A stretch of 64,000 nt of DNA from Paenibacillus sp. Root52 (GCF_001426865.1 NZ_LMFO01000001.1:496001-560000); one strand, 5' to 3'; shown: positions 10,095 to 19,569, counted from the first letter of the stretch. Numbers and translations: made by a program. The notes: generated by a model not told the origin, from the sequence alone.

Positions 10095-12413
10095 ATGAAA
10101 GTAAATAAAATACACCGTTTTACTGAAGATGGTAATTCCTGCATCATCAATACGCCACGCACTCCAAGACATTGGTACAACTACTTGTGGAGTGAACAAG
10201 GGTATTGCACACAGGTTTCCCAAATCGGGCATGGCCGAAGCTACTATATCAATTCAAAAGCTGATATGTGTATGATCAATAATCAGGATGCAAAGTATTT
10301 GTACCTACGTGATGATGATGCCAACGTATTCTGGAACATTGGGGAAGGCCCACTAAACGAAGAAGTCGAGGACTTCTCATGCGAACATAATATCGGATAT
10401 TCCATCCTCCAGTCCCAAAAGAACGGCGTCCATGCTTTCTGGAAGCTTTTTGTTCCTCATGAAGGCTACAACGAGGTTTGGATGGTTAAAGTGAAAAATA
10501 ATACGGATGTAATGAAGCGAATCAGCGTATTTTCTGCTGTGAGTTTTGAATTGGAAGGTTTTAAATACCCACGGTATTATGAAATGTATAGAAGCTGCGA
10601 AACTTTTTTCAATGAGCAATTGAATGGCATTTATTGTGAGTCCAAACATCCCTTCGCACCACACAATAGATATAACGGTTATATCGCATGTTCCGAAACC
10701 GTCCACGCCTTTGATGGCAATCTTGGAACGTTTCTGGGGGAACTGGGGACGTATACCCGATTGGATTCTATGCCGGCGCCATTGTTCCAGCGGCCTGATG
10801 TTGTAGTTAAGGGTAGAGATTGTACGAATTCTCTCACTACGCTTGCTAATCTTGGTGGCGTTCTGCAGAACAAGCTTGTACTGGCACCCGGTGAAGAGAA
10901 GGAACTGTATTATGTGCTGGGAGTCAGCGAATCACTCGAAGAGGCTGTTCAAACCGCGGAGGTGTATAGCACAGGAGATCGTATAACACGAGCATTACTT
11001 GAAACACAGGAATACCAGAAGAGCAAATACGCGAGTCTCCAAATTAAAACACCTGATGAGAAGCTGAACGTGATTATGAATGAATGGGTTAAAAAACAGG
11101 TGGACTTCTGTATTGTTGGCAAGAAGGGAGTAAGGGACAACCTTCAGATTGCAGTTGGACTGCTTAACTACAGGCAGGAGAGGGCCAAGGAGGAGATTAT
11201 TGAATGCTTGCGGCATCAGTTTAAGGCTGGGCATGCCGTACTAACATGGTATCCATATGACGCTACCCGTTATTCAGACCAGCCGTTCTGGATTATCTGG
11301 TCTGTATGTGAGTTGATTAAGGAGACTGGAGATTATTCTCTTCTGGATATGGAGATTGAATATCAGGACGAAGGTTCAGCAACGATGCTGGAGCATGTGA
11401 AGGCTGCAGTTAACCGGTTAATTGAGGACAAAGGAGAACATGGTCTGGTACGCATTTTCTTCGCAGATTGGAATGATGCTTTGAATATTACAACAGATCC
11501 CAATGCGGAATCTGTTATGTTGTCTGAGCAATTCTGTTATGCCCTGAAAGAGCTCTCAACATTGATCCGGCGACTGGGAGACGCTGATTATGCAGGATAC
11601 CTGGATGATCAGTACAATATCCTTCGTAGTGCGATTAACAATGTGGCTTGGGACGGAAACTGGTATATGCGTGCCCTTAGTAAAGAAGAGAATATCGGCT
11701 CCAAAGATAGCACAGGAAGTAAAATCTATATTAACGCTCAATCGTGGGCTGTTCTTGCAGATATTCCGGATGAAGAGAAGTTGCCCAAAGTGCTGGAATC
11801 CATGGACAGCATGGAACATGATTTTGGCTTCCCGATCAATATGCCTCCATATATGGAATATTCCCCTCATGTTGGTCGAATGTCCGGCATGTTACCGGGA
11901 CTATTCGAGAACGGCGGCGTCTACTGTCATGCAACTGGTTTCAAGATTATGGCCGATTGCAAGGTAGGCAGGGGAGCAGAAGCGATACGTACACTACTGA
12001 AAATCATTCCAGATAGTGAAGAGAATCCTTCTACAGAATCCGGCGCAGAACCATATGTATTCACGAATTGTTATTCCATTCATCCCAAATATTATGGTAA
12101 ATCCTATCAATCATGGACTACAGGAACCTCAGCTTGGGGACTCATGTCGCTTTTGGAGGGGATTATGGGGATCAAGCGGGATTATGATGGTCTCCGGATT
12201 GACCCATGTTTACCTGCTGATTGGGAGCAGGCTCAGGTGTATAGGGAGTTCCGCGGCACACGTTATGAAATCACTATCAAGAATCCAATGAAACTATCTA
12301 AAGGACAACCGCAGATAAAAGTGGACGGCAGTCGTATGATCGGAAATCTTCTACCTCTCTTCTCTGACGGAAAGATTCATCATGTAGAAGTTACCCTTAA
12401 TCCTGTCGTTTAA
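10095..12413 (+). CDS. Glycoside hydrolase family 94 protein (cellobiose phosphorylase-like)
   Basis: GH94 enzymes split beta-linked gluco-oligosaccharides with phosphate, giving a sugar 1-phosphate without spending ATP. The 772-residue protein shows the family layout: an N-terminal beta-sandwich (about 1-300) and an (alpha/alpha)6 barrel (about 315-690). It has KKGVRDNLQ at about 343-351, FWIIWSVCELIKETGD, and DWND at 458-461, a motif that holds the general acid of the family. The C-terminal TTGTSAWGLMSLLEGIMGI is the phosphate-site region. The gene begins after TTAGGAGTGATAAC and closes the first enzyme block. The acceptor and linkage cannot be told; cellobiose, laminaribiose and beta-1,2-glucosides are all handled by GH94 members. 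Confidence 0.85.
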   Translation: MKVNKIHRFTEDGNSCIINTPRTPRHWYNYLWSEQGYCTQVSQIGHGRSYYINSKADMCMINNQDAKYLYLRDDDANVFWNIGEGPLNEEVEDFSCEHNIGYSILQSQKNGVHAFWKLFVPHEGYNEVWMVKVKNNTDVMKRISVFSAVSFELEGFKYPRYYEMYRSCETFFNEQLNGIYCESKHPFAPHNRYNGYIACSETVHAFDGNLGTFLGELGTYTRLDSMPAPLFQRPDVVVKGRDCTNSLTTLANLGGVLQNKLVLAPGEEKELYYVLGVSESLEEAVQTAEVYSTGDRITRALLETQEYQKSKYASLQIKTPDEKLNVIMNEWVKKQVDFCIVGKKGVRDNLQIAVGLLNYRQERAKEEIIECLRHQFKAGHAVLTWYPYDATRYSDQPFWIIWSVCELIKETGDYSLLDMEIEYQDEGSATMLEHVKAAVNRLIEDKGEHGLVRIFFADWNDALNITTDPNAESVMLSEQFCYALKELSTLIRRLGDADYAGYLDDQYNILRSAINNVAWDGNWYMRALSKEENIGSKDSTGSKIYINAQSWAVLADIPDEEKLPKVLESMDSMEHDFGFPINMPPYMEYSPHVGRMSGMLPGLFENGGVYCHATGFKIMADCKVGRGAEAIRTLLKIIPDSEENPSTESGAEPYVFTNCYSIHPKYYGKSYQSWTTGTSAWGLMSLLEGIMGIKRDYDGLRIDPCLPADWEQAQVYREFRGTRYEITIKNPMKLSKGQPQIKVDGSRMIGNLLPLFSDGKIHHVEVTLNPVV

Positions 12414-12429
12414 GACCAAGCTTAGATTG

Positions 12430-12481
12430 CTCTAAATACCATCAGGAGCGAAACGAAAGATGGAGCTTGAATTATTTAGAG
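12430..12481. other. Nested inverted repeat in the intergenic leader
   Basis: CTCTAAATA (12430-12438) matches TATTTAGAG (12473-12481), and CCATC (12439-12443) matches GATGG (12459-12463) inside it. There is no T tract, so it does not look like an ordinary terminator. It could be an RNA fold that protects or ends the upstream message, or a protein site. Confidence 0.35.
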
Positions 12482-12555
12482 ATCGATTGATGTAGGATCT
12501 GTTAGTACGTCGTCAAATGAATATCAACATGTCGTTAAGTGAGCAGTCTTCCGGG

Positions 12556-12587
12556 TTGAAAGAAATTAAAATGTGAATGTATACATT
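12556..12587 (+). promoter_or_regulatory. Candidate promoter with palindromic operator for the second binding protein
   Basis: TTGAAA (12556-12561) is followed 18 bp later by TATACA (12580-12585). The perfect 12-bp palindrome AATGTATACATT (12576-12587) covers the -10 box. It lies 35 bp before the next start codon, a position fit for a repressor site. The regulator is unknown. Confidence 0.5.
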
Positions 12588-12622
12588 TTCTTGGAAATAT
12601 TTCTTATACCGAGGAGGATATT

Positions 12623-14143
12623 ATGCCAAAAAATCGAAGGTTGCTTAACGCATTACTTATCATTGCCATATTATTGTTGTCAGCCTGTAGTAACAGCAGC
12701 AATAACAATAATGGAGGGACAACTGCAGAATCCGGTCCATCTGAAGAATCCGGCGAACTGACAGAATTAACGGTTGCTTTTCCTATTTTTGCTGCACTTC
12801 CGAAGGATATGTCTTTGATTGAAGAAGAGGTTAATAAAATAGCCGAGGAGAAAATTAATGTTAGAGTCAAATTATTACCCATTAGTTTCTCCAATTGGAC
12901 ACAACAAGTAAACTTGATGTTTTCCAGCGGAGAAAAGCTGGATCTAATGCCAACAATCTATGCCTACAACACAGCAATAACACAAGGTCAATTGATTCCG
13001 CTGGATGAACTTCTTAACAAGCATGGGGAAGGTATAATTGCGGCATTAGATTCGGCTTATTTGGATGCTTCAAGGGTGGATGGAGCCATATTTGGTGTGC
13101 CTACTATGCATGAAATGGCATATGTTAATGGCATCACAATGCGAGAAGATATCCTCGAAAAATACCAAATTGATACGAGTAAGCTTCGAAAACTGGAAGA
13201 TTTAGAAGAAGTTTTGAAAGCGGTTAAAAATGGTGAGCCCAACATGGCACCTTTAATCCCAGCAACAGGAGCATCTATTCTAGATAACTATCAGACTTTC
13301 GACAGACTGGATAATCATCTGGGTGTTCTTCCTGGTTTTGACAACGGATTGAAAGTTGTTGATTTGTACGGTACAGAAGAATACGCTGAGCAGCTTCACA
13401 TGCTTAGAAGATGGTACCAGGATGGTCTAATTCTTAAAGATGCTTCGACGAATCAGATGAATGCACAAGATCTAATCGATTCTAATCGTGGTTTTGCGTT
13501 TCTACTAAATGCTCATCCCGGAGCACTTCAATTTGAAGAAGGGGAAAAAAAATCTAATAAAGTGTCGATGAAAACCATAGCATTCTCAGACCCTCCTGTT
13601 TCTTCAACTGCTCATATTACAAACACAATGTGGGGGATCACTTCGAATTCTAAATCTCCAGATAAAGCAATGGAATTTCTTAATCTGATGTACTCTGATA
13701 AAAACATCTCGAATCTATTGATCTGGGGAATTGAAGGAAAACACTATAAAGTTTTATCTGAAAATGTCATCGATTTTCCTGAAGGTGTCAATGAGCAAAA
13801 TTCAGGATATCGATTAAATGCCGGTTGGATGTTTGGTAATCAATTTATCGCCTATGTCTGGCAAGGAACAGATCCTGATATCTGGGGAAAAGTAAAACAG
13901 TTTAATGAGTCAGCTGTAAAATCAAAGGCTCTTGGTTTCACGTTCGATCCAACATCAGTCAAAACAGAAATTGCCGCCATCGGGAATGTTATTTCACAGT
14001 ATCGCCTTCCTCTTGAAACAGGAAGCATTGATCCAGATAACGTGTTGCCGAAATTTTTGGACAACTTGAAAATTGCTGGAATTGACAAAGTGATTGAGGA
14101 GAAGCAGAGACAACTCGACCAATGGGTGAAATCCAACCAATAA
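12623..14143 (+). CDS. Extracellular solute-binding lipoprotein (LplA family, DUF3502-type), second of the locus
   Basis: This is a second sugar receptor in the same locus, 506 residues. It has a signal peptide ending in LLLSACSN, so Cys22 should be lipidated, followed by an Asn/Ser/Gly-rich linker. Start ATG lies after GAGGAGGATATT. The mature domain and the C-terminal VKTEIAAIGNVISQY...LDNLKIAGIDKVIEE region align by eye with the first binding protein at 836, so the two are diverged paralogs. No permease gene accompanies it here, which suggests that both receptors dock on the permeases encoded upstream. It has a candidate promoter of its own with a palindrome over the -10. Confidence 0.92.
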   Translation: MPKNRRLLNALLIIAILLLSACSNSSNNNNGGTTAESGPSEESGELTELTVAFPIFAALPKDMSLIEEEVNKIAEEKINVRVKLLPISFSNWTQQVNLMFSSGEKLDLMPTIYAYNTAITQGQLIPLDELLNKHGEGIIAALDSAYLDASRVDGAIFGVPTMHEMAYVNGITMREDILEKYQIDTSKLRKLEDLEEVLKAVKNGEPNMAPLIPATGASILDNYQTFDRLDNHLGVLPGFDNGLKVVDLYGTEEYAEQLHMLRRWYQDGLILKDASTNQMNAQDLIDSNRGFAFLLNAHPGALQFEEGEKKSNKVSMKTIAFSDPPVSSTAHITNTMWGITSNSKSPDKAMEFLNLMYSDKNISNLLIWGIEGKHYKVLSENVIDFPEGVNEQNSGYRLNAGWMFGNQFIAYVWQGTDPDIWGKVKQFNESAVKSKALGFTFDPTSVKTEIAAIGNVISQYRLPLETGSIDPDNVLPKFLDNLKIAGIDKVIEEKQRQLDQWVKSNQ

Positions 14144-14191
14144 AGGGCTGCCTATTGTATCATCCAATTCTTTGGAAGGGAACGATGCCTG

Positions 14192-17017
14192 ATGATTATT
14201 ACGAAACTCAAAACAAATCGAATTACGAATCCGTTGGGATTCTTCTTGGGTGATTGGCCTAGACTTTCTTATGTAGTCACGTGTACTGATGCTAAGAAGC
14301 AGATTGCAGCTAGGTACGAAGTAGCACTGGACGAAGATTTTTCTTCCATTATATTTGATAGTGGTAAGCAAACAGATATCGATAGTCTCTCCTTCGAGCT
14401 GCGGATCGAAATCCAACCCAGAACTCGCTATTTCTGGAGGGTAGAGGTGTGGGCAGATAATGGAGACCATGCTGTTAGCGATGTTGCCTGGTTCGAAACG
14501 GCAAAACTAGACGAATCGTGGGAGGCGGAGTGGATCATACCTGTAATGGACACGGAGCATCACCCAGTCCTTAGCAGAACTTTCAAACTCACAAAATCAG
14601 TTGATTCCGCCCGTGCATACGTATGTGGTCTCGGAATGTATGAGATGCAGATTAATGGGATCAAGGCAGGTGACGAGTATTTCGCCCCTCACTTCAACGC
14701 ATATAACAAGTGGCTACAATATCAGACGTATGACATAACAGAGTTATTGATCGAAGAAGAAAACCAGGTAGAGGTGAGCCTCGGGAACGGGTTATACAAG
14801 GGACGTTTCGGATTTGATGGTTATTCCAGAGAATTATACGGTAACGAGTTCGCTCTATTATGTGAAATTCGGGTCAAGTATACGGATGGAACAACGGAGA
14901 TTCTAAAATCAGATACGGAATGGATTGCGGAGAGAAGCCCGGTTTTGAATGGTAATTTGTATGATGGTGAAGTCTACGATGCAACCTTCACGGCCACAGA
15001 ATTGCATTCGGTTCGCAAAGGTAATCTTGGCTTTGAACGTCTTACTGCAAGATTAAGTCTTCCTGTTGTGGTGAAGGAAGAGTTGAAGCCGATTGAAGTA
15101 ATTTACACACCAGCAGGTGAGACAGTACTCGATATGGGTCAAAACATGGTTGGTTGGATACAATTTCATACACATGCTTCAAAAGGAACGGTGATCCGTC
15201 TTCAACATGGTGAGGTTCTACAGGAAGGGAACTTCTATCGCGATAACCTTCGAACAGCCAAGGCGGAATATGTTTATACAGCTAATGGGGAAGAAAGAAT
15301 CGTTCGTCCGTACTTCACTTTCTATGGCTTCCGGTACGTCAAGGTGCAAGGCTGGCCGGGAGAGCTCGATCCTAACGACTTTACAGGCTGTGTCCTCTAC
15401 TCTGATTTGGAACAAATTGGAGTAATTGAGACGAGCAACCCACTTGTAAATCGGTTGTTTCAGAATGCGCTTTGGGGACAGAAGGGCAATTTCCTGGATG
15501 TTCCTACAGATTGCCCACAAAGGGACGAACGGATGGGCTGGACAGGAGATGCCCAAGTGTTCTCTGGGACCGCTTGTTTTAACATGGATTCGTATGCGTT
15601 CTATTCAAAGTATGGTCATGATATGGCACTTGAACAAGAGGATCGCGGAGGCATGGTTCCAATGGTCGTTCCCGCAGTGAACGTTCCGAGCGGTGGCTCT
15701 AGCGCATGGGCTGACGCAGCCACGATCATTCCCTGGAACGTGTATCTTCATTATGGTGACAAGGGAATATTACGGCAGCAGTACGAGAGCATGAAGAGCT
15801 GGGCTGACTTTATTATCCATGCTGACGAGAATTCGGGCTGCAGTAGACTGTGGACGGTCGGTTTTCATTTAGGAGACTGGCTTGCCCTGGACGGGAACGA
15901 TCCTGAATCGGTAATAGGGGCAACAGACACGGCCTTTATCGCATCTGCCTATTATTACTATTCCTCAAAATTAGTCGCAAAAGCGGCAATGGTGCTTGGC
16001 TTTGAGGATGACCAAGTCTATTACGAACGAATCTCCGGAGAAGTCAAACATGCTATAGAGAACGAGTTCTTTTCAAAAAACGGTCGCCTTGCGATCGATA
16101 CCCAGACGGCATATGCCATAGCACTGTATATGGATCTAGTCCCGGCAGCGTACCAGAAACGTGTTATAGAGGCATTAGTTATTCGTCTTCGAAAGGATGA
16201 CTATCATCTCCAGACTGGCTTTGTAGGAACTCCTTACCTAAACTTCGCATTATCGAATAATGGTTGTGAAGAACTTGCCTACACACTGTTGCTCAACGAA
16301 GATCATCCGAGCTGGCTCTATGCAGTCAAGCTTGGAGCGACGACGATCTGGGAACGTTGGAATTCCATTGACTCGGATGGAAGAATCGGTCCACCTGGGT
16401 TGAACTCCCTGAATCACTATGTCTATGGTGCAATTGCAGAATGGATGTACCGAGTAATCGCAGGAATGAACCCAGACGAAGAAGTGCCGGGTTTTCGCCG
16501 GATCATATTCGCACCGAAGCCGGATTTCCGCTTACAATGGGCGAAAGCTGTGGTAGATTCGGCGGCAGGTACTTATAGGAGTGAATGGGCATTTGATGAA
16601 GACGGGAGACTTGAATTCCGCTTCGAGATTCCGTTTAATTCGACGGCGCATGTTCTCCTACCACGAGCATCTGTGGGTACAATCTCAATTAATAATAGTT
16701 TGGAGTTAAATGTGCCCATGGTTCAAGATGGAGAGGATGTAAAGCTTGAGTTAGAGAGTGGAAACTACCTGATTCAATATATGCCGAATAGGAGCTATAT
16801 TAAAACTTTTAGCACATATACACCGCTTGTCGATCTGGTTGTGAACGAACATGCACGTAAGCTTATTGAACCAGTAGTTCCTCCTGGTTTTGAGATGGAA
16901 CCAAGTTCGATTTGGTACAAGGTTCGAGACTCTTCAATCAGAGATTTTGTCGCTCATTTTCCTATGGATACAAGCATACTTGAGGAGTTAGATGAGAAAT
17001 TAAAAGCAATTAGGTAA
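14192..17017 (+). CDS. Alpha-L-rhamnosidase, glycoside hydrolase family 78
   Basis: It should remove terminal alpha-L-rhamnose from imported plant glycosides or rhamnogalacturonan fragments by an inverting mechanism. The 941-residue protein has an N-terminal fibronectin-III-like region (about 1-105), beta-sandwich domains with the rhamnosidase N-domain (about 115-290), a further sandwich (about 300-400), the (alpha/alpha)6 barrel (about 405-760) and a C-terminal sandwich (about 765-850). The barrel shows PTDCPQRDERMGWTGDAQ with Glu446 as candidate general acid, and TTIWERWNS with Glu721 as candidate base. About 90 further residues close the protein and are not typical of the family. No signal peptide is seen. 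The gene starts after GGAAGGGAACG, 48 bp behind the binding protein. Confidence 0.93.
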   Translation: MIITKLKTNRITNPLGFFLGDWPRLSYVVTCTDAKKQIAARYEVALDEDFSSIIFDSGKQTDIDSLSFELRIEIQPRTRYFWRVEVWADNGDHAVSDVAWFETAKLDESWEAEWIIPVMDTEHHPVLSRTFKLTKSVDSARAYVCGLGMYEMQINGIKAGDEYFAPHFNAYNKWLQYQTYDITELLIEEENQVEVSLGNGLYKGRFGFDGYSRELYGNEFALLCEIRVKYTDGTTEILKSDTEWIAERSPVLNGNLYDGEVYDATFTATELHSVRKGNLGFERLTARLSLPVVVKEELKPIEVIYTPAGETVLDMGQNMVGWIQFHTHASKGTVIRLQHGEVLQEGNFYRDNLRTAKAEYVYTANGEERIVRPYFTFYGFRYVKVQGWPGELDPNDFTGCVLYSDLEQIGVIETSNPLVNRLFQNALWGQKGNFLDVPTDCPQRDERMGWTGDAQVFSGTACFNMDSYAFYSKYGHDMALEQEDRGGMVPMVVPAVNVPSGGSSAWADAATIIPWNVYLHYGDKGILRQQYESMKSWADFIIHADENSGCSRLWTVGFHLGDWLALDGNDPESVIGATDTAFIASAYYYYSSKLVAKAAMVLGFEDDQVYYERISGEVKHAIENEFFSKNGRLAIDTQTAYAIALYMDLVPAAYQKRVIEALVIRLRKDDYHLQTGFVGTPYLNFALSNNGCEELAYTLLLNEDHPSWLYAVKLGATTIWERWNSIDSDGRIGPPGLNSLNHYVYGAIAEWMYRVIAGMNPDEEVPGFRRIIFAPKPDFRLQWAKAVVDSAAGTYRSEWAFDEDGRLEFRFEIPFNSTAHVLLPRASVGTISINNSLELNVPMVQDGEDVKLELESGNYLIQYMPNRSYIKTFSTYTPLVDLVVNEHARKLIEPVVPPGFEMEPSSIWYKVRDSSIRDFVAHFPMDTSILEELDEKLKAIR

Positions 17018-17098
17018 TTTTGACAGTAATTAATCTTCAAAGTCGATATAAATGAATTAATATCCATTTATTACAAATATGACAGGAGAGTTTGCATC

Positions 17099-18628
17099 AT
17101 GACATTGCCTTACTTAAAAAAAGAAGACGGAGTATTTAACCTTTATGTTGACAATAAGCCTTACATCGCATTAGCAGGTGAAATTCACAACTCCAGTGCG
17201 TCCGACCTGAACTATATGAGAGATAACGTGTGGCCAAACCTAAGAGGATTACACTTGAATACGGTAATTGCTCCGGTCTACTGGGAACTTGTCGAACCGA
17301 ATCCTGGCGAATTTGATTTTGAGCTTGTGGAGGGAATTATCGAACAGGCACGCGAAGAAAACGTTCGCTTGGTACTCTTATGGTTTGGGTTGTGGAAAAA
17401 TGGAGTTTCATCCTATGTCCCTACTTGGGTGAAGAGAAATAAGGAAACATATTTCCGAACTGCCTATCGTAATCAAACGACTTCAGATACGATTTCGCCG
17501 TTATGCGAAGAAGCTATTAAAGCGGATGCCAATGCTTTTAGGCAATTCATGAGCCATCTGAAAAAAGTGGACAGTGATCATCATACTGTGATTATGGTTC
17601 AAGTGGAGAATGAAATAGGGTTTCTTGGTAGTGATCGTGACTATTCAGATGCTGCAAATGAACAGTTCAACCTTCTCATTCCTGATGAAGTAGGAGCCAT
17701 TTTTGGAAAAGCAGGAACGTGGAAAGAAGCTTTTGGTTACGACGCAGAAGAATATTTTATGGCTTACCATTACGCTCAGGCAGTTGAATTGATCGCAAGT
17801 AAAGGAATTGAAGAGTACCCGTTACCTGTGTTTGTGAATGCCTGGCTTGAACAATTTCCGTGGAATCCGGGATCCTATCCAAGTGGTGGGCCGATTGCAA
17901 AGGTGATACCGATCTGGAAAGCAACGGCTCCGTCAATCTGTCTTTATGCGCCGGATATATATGTTGATAATTTTACAGAGGTTTGTGAGGAATATACGTC
18001 TGGGAACGAAAATCCGTTATTTATTCCCGAAGCGAGAAGAGACGTGGCATCTGTGGCGAAAGTCTTTTATGCTTTTGGAAAGTATAATGCTTTGTGTTAT
18101 TCCCCATTTGGCATCGAGGACTTCTTAGCTCCGCCTAAAGAAGATTCGGATTATGATCCTAGCGTGTTAATAAGTCTCAATATAGATTTTTCCGCATTTG
18201 ATGCAACCGGAACAGGTTCCTACCTTGCACAGAGTTATAAGTTGCTTAGTAATATGCTAGGAGTCATACAGAAGAACCGTGGAACGGGGAAAATGACAGG
18301 TTTCTTCCAGAATAATGAGCCAGGCTGTATACTGTCGTTCTCCAAATACAATTTGAAAGTCACTTATAAGCTCAAAAAAGATGGTAAACCCTTATCAGGG
18401 GGACTCGTCATAGAGGCCAATGATAACGAATTTTTTGTAGTAGGTATCGGTTTTTCGGTAGAATTTCTCCCTAAAGAAGGGGACTACAATTCAGAGTATG
18501 TTCGTATAGAGGAAGGGACTTTCGTGCAAGACGAGTGGGTTCGTGGACGCGTGTTGAATGGAGACGAAGCAGCTTACGGCTTCTCCATTGGGAGTCGCCC
18601 ATCTGCGCTCCGAGTGGAGCTACACTAA
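17099..18628 (+). CDS. GH35-like beta-galactosidase family protein with DUF5597-type C-terminus
   Basis: This is a predicted cytoplasmic beta-galactosidase-like enzyme of 509 residues, preceded by GACAGGAGAG. The N-terminal TIM barrel (about 1-350) starts with LAGEIHNSSAS and contains NTVIAPVYWELVEPNPG, both typical of the GH35/GH42-like clan. QVENEIG puts Glu172 as acid/base, and LFIPEARRD puts Glu311 as likely nucleophile. The last 120 residues form a beta-rich module as in proteins called DUF5597. With the GH2 enzyme it would give the locus two galactosidase-type activities. The exact sugar released is not shown by the sequence. Confidence 0.85.
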   Translation: MTLPYLKKEDGVFNLYVDNKPYIALAGEIHNSSASDLNYMRDNVWPNLRGLHLNTVIAPVYWELVEPNPGEFDFELVEGIIEQAREENVRLVLLWFGLWKNGVSSYVPTWVKRNKETYFRTAYRNQTTSDTISPLCEEAIKADANAFRQFMSHLKKVDSDHHTVIMVQVENEIGFLGSDRDYSDAANEQFNLLIPDEVGAIFGKAGTWKEAFGYDAEEYFMAYHYAQAVELIASKGIEEYPLPVFVNAWLEQFPWNPGSYPSGGPIAKVIPIWKATAPSICLYAPDIYVDNFTEVCEEYTSGNENPLFIPEARRDVASVAKVFYAFGKYNALCYSPFGIEDFLAPPKEDSDYDPSVLISLNIDFSAFDATGTGSYLAQSYKLLSNMLGVIQKNRGTGKMTGFFQNNEPGCILSFSKYNLKVTYKLKKDGKPLSGGLVIEANDNEFFVVGIGFSVEFLPKEGDYNSEYVRIEEGTFVQDEWVRGRVLNGDEAAYGFSIGSRPSALRVELH

Positions 18629-18666
18629 GTACATTGTAAGTTATGTTGTGAATGGAGGCTTGATCT

Positions 18667-19569
18667 GTGATGAAACATCTGTTTGATATTCCTGAGGGTA
18701 AAAAAATCCGCCTAATTATTAATACTGACGCTAAGAATGAAGCGGATGACCAATTTGCCATTGTTCATGCGTTACTGACCCCGAGATTCAATATTAAAGG
18801 CATTATAGCAGCTCATTTTGGAGAACGAAGAACGACCACTTCGATGCAGGAAAGCTATGATGAAGTGAACAACGTATTGGAACTTATGGATCTGACACAG
18901 GAAGTTCCTGTCTTTAAAGGTTCCGAAAGAGCCCTGCCAGATGAAGAAACTCCGTCGATGTCAGAAGGTGCTGAGTTAATTATCCGCGAATCCCTTTCGG
19001 ACGATCCGAAACCGCTCTACGTTATATTCCTTGGTCCAATCACTGACTTGGCAGCTGCATATCTGAAAGAACCAGCAATTGCTGACAGATTGACCGCGGT
19101 ATGGATTGGGGGAGGCCAATGGCCGGAGGGAGAATTCGAGTTTAACTTAAGTAATGATATTAATGCGGCTAATGTCATTTTCAATTCAAATATTCCACTA
19201 TGGCTTATACCTAAAGATGTTTACGCAACCATTCGAGTTAGTATCGCGGAACTAGCCGTCAGAGTGAAGCCTTATGGCAAAGTAGGAGCCTATTTATATC
19301 AACAATTGGTGGACTTCAATCTCCAGATGGGTGAGGTTCCGGGGTGGCCCAAGGGTGAAATGTGGAGTTTGGGAGATTCTCCAGCGGTTAGCGTTTTACT
19401 GGATGATCACGAATACGGCTATGAAATGAAGCCTGCTCCGAGAATTACGAATGACATGCAATATGTGCATGGCCAGAGTGAGCGGTTAATCCGATGGTAT
19501 CATTTTATAGATTCTCGCTTTACATTGGAAGACATGTACGCGAAGCTCCAGCTTCATTTTTCTTCGTAG
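18667..19569 (+). CDS. Nucleoside-hydrolase-fold protein (IUNH/Sde182-like), last gene of the glycan locus
   Basis: This 300-residue protein has the inosine-uridine nucleoside hydrolase fold. Its metal loop is not the classical DTDxGxDD: it reads NTDAKNEADDQ (residues 19-29), two residues longer and similar to the TTD.GNE.DDQ loop of Sde182/DUF1593-like proteins. Other family marks are kept: IGGGQWPEGEFEFNLSNDINAANVIF and the IPLWLIPKDV strand. The start may be GTG 18667 or ATG 18670, both after GGAGG (18654-18658). Its place in a glycosidase operon suggests an N- or O-glycoside rather than a nucleoside as substrate; that is inference. A strong terminator follows. Confidence 0.8.
   Translation: MMKHLFDIPEGKKIRLIINTDAKNEADDQFAIVHALLTPRFNIKGIIAAHFGERRTTTSMQESYDEVNNVLELMDLTQEVPVFKGSERALPDEETPSMSEGAELIIRESLSDDPKPLYVIFLGPITDLAAAYLKEPAIADRLTAVWIGGGQWPEGEFEFNLSNDINAANVIFNSNIPLWLIPKDVYATIRVSIAELAVRVKPYGKVGAYLYQQLVDFNLQMGEVPGWPKGEMWSLGDSPAVSVLLDDHEYGYEMKPAPRITNDMQYVHGQSERLIRWYHFIDSRFTLEDMYAKLQLHFSS

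Noticed and set aside
11590-11967. 125-codon frame inside the GH94 gene
   Set aside because: It is a shadow frame on the same strand with no family motif and no ribosome site; the GH94 motifs run through the other frame.
12414-12622. Riboswitch between the GH94 and second receptor genes
   Set aside because: There is some secondary structure but no known riboswitch core and no T-tract terminator coupled to it.
13994-14470. 158-codon minus-strand frame across the receptor and rhamnosidase genes
   Set aside because: It is antisense to two genes with clear motifs, and its own composition shows no domain.
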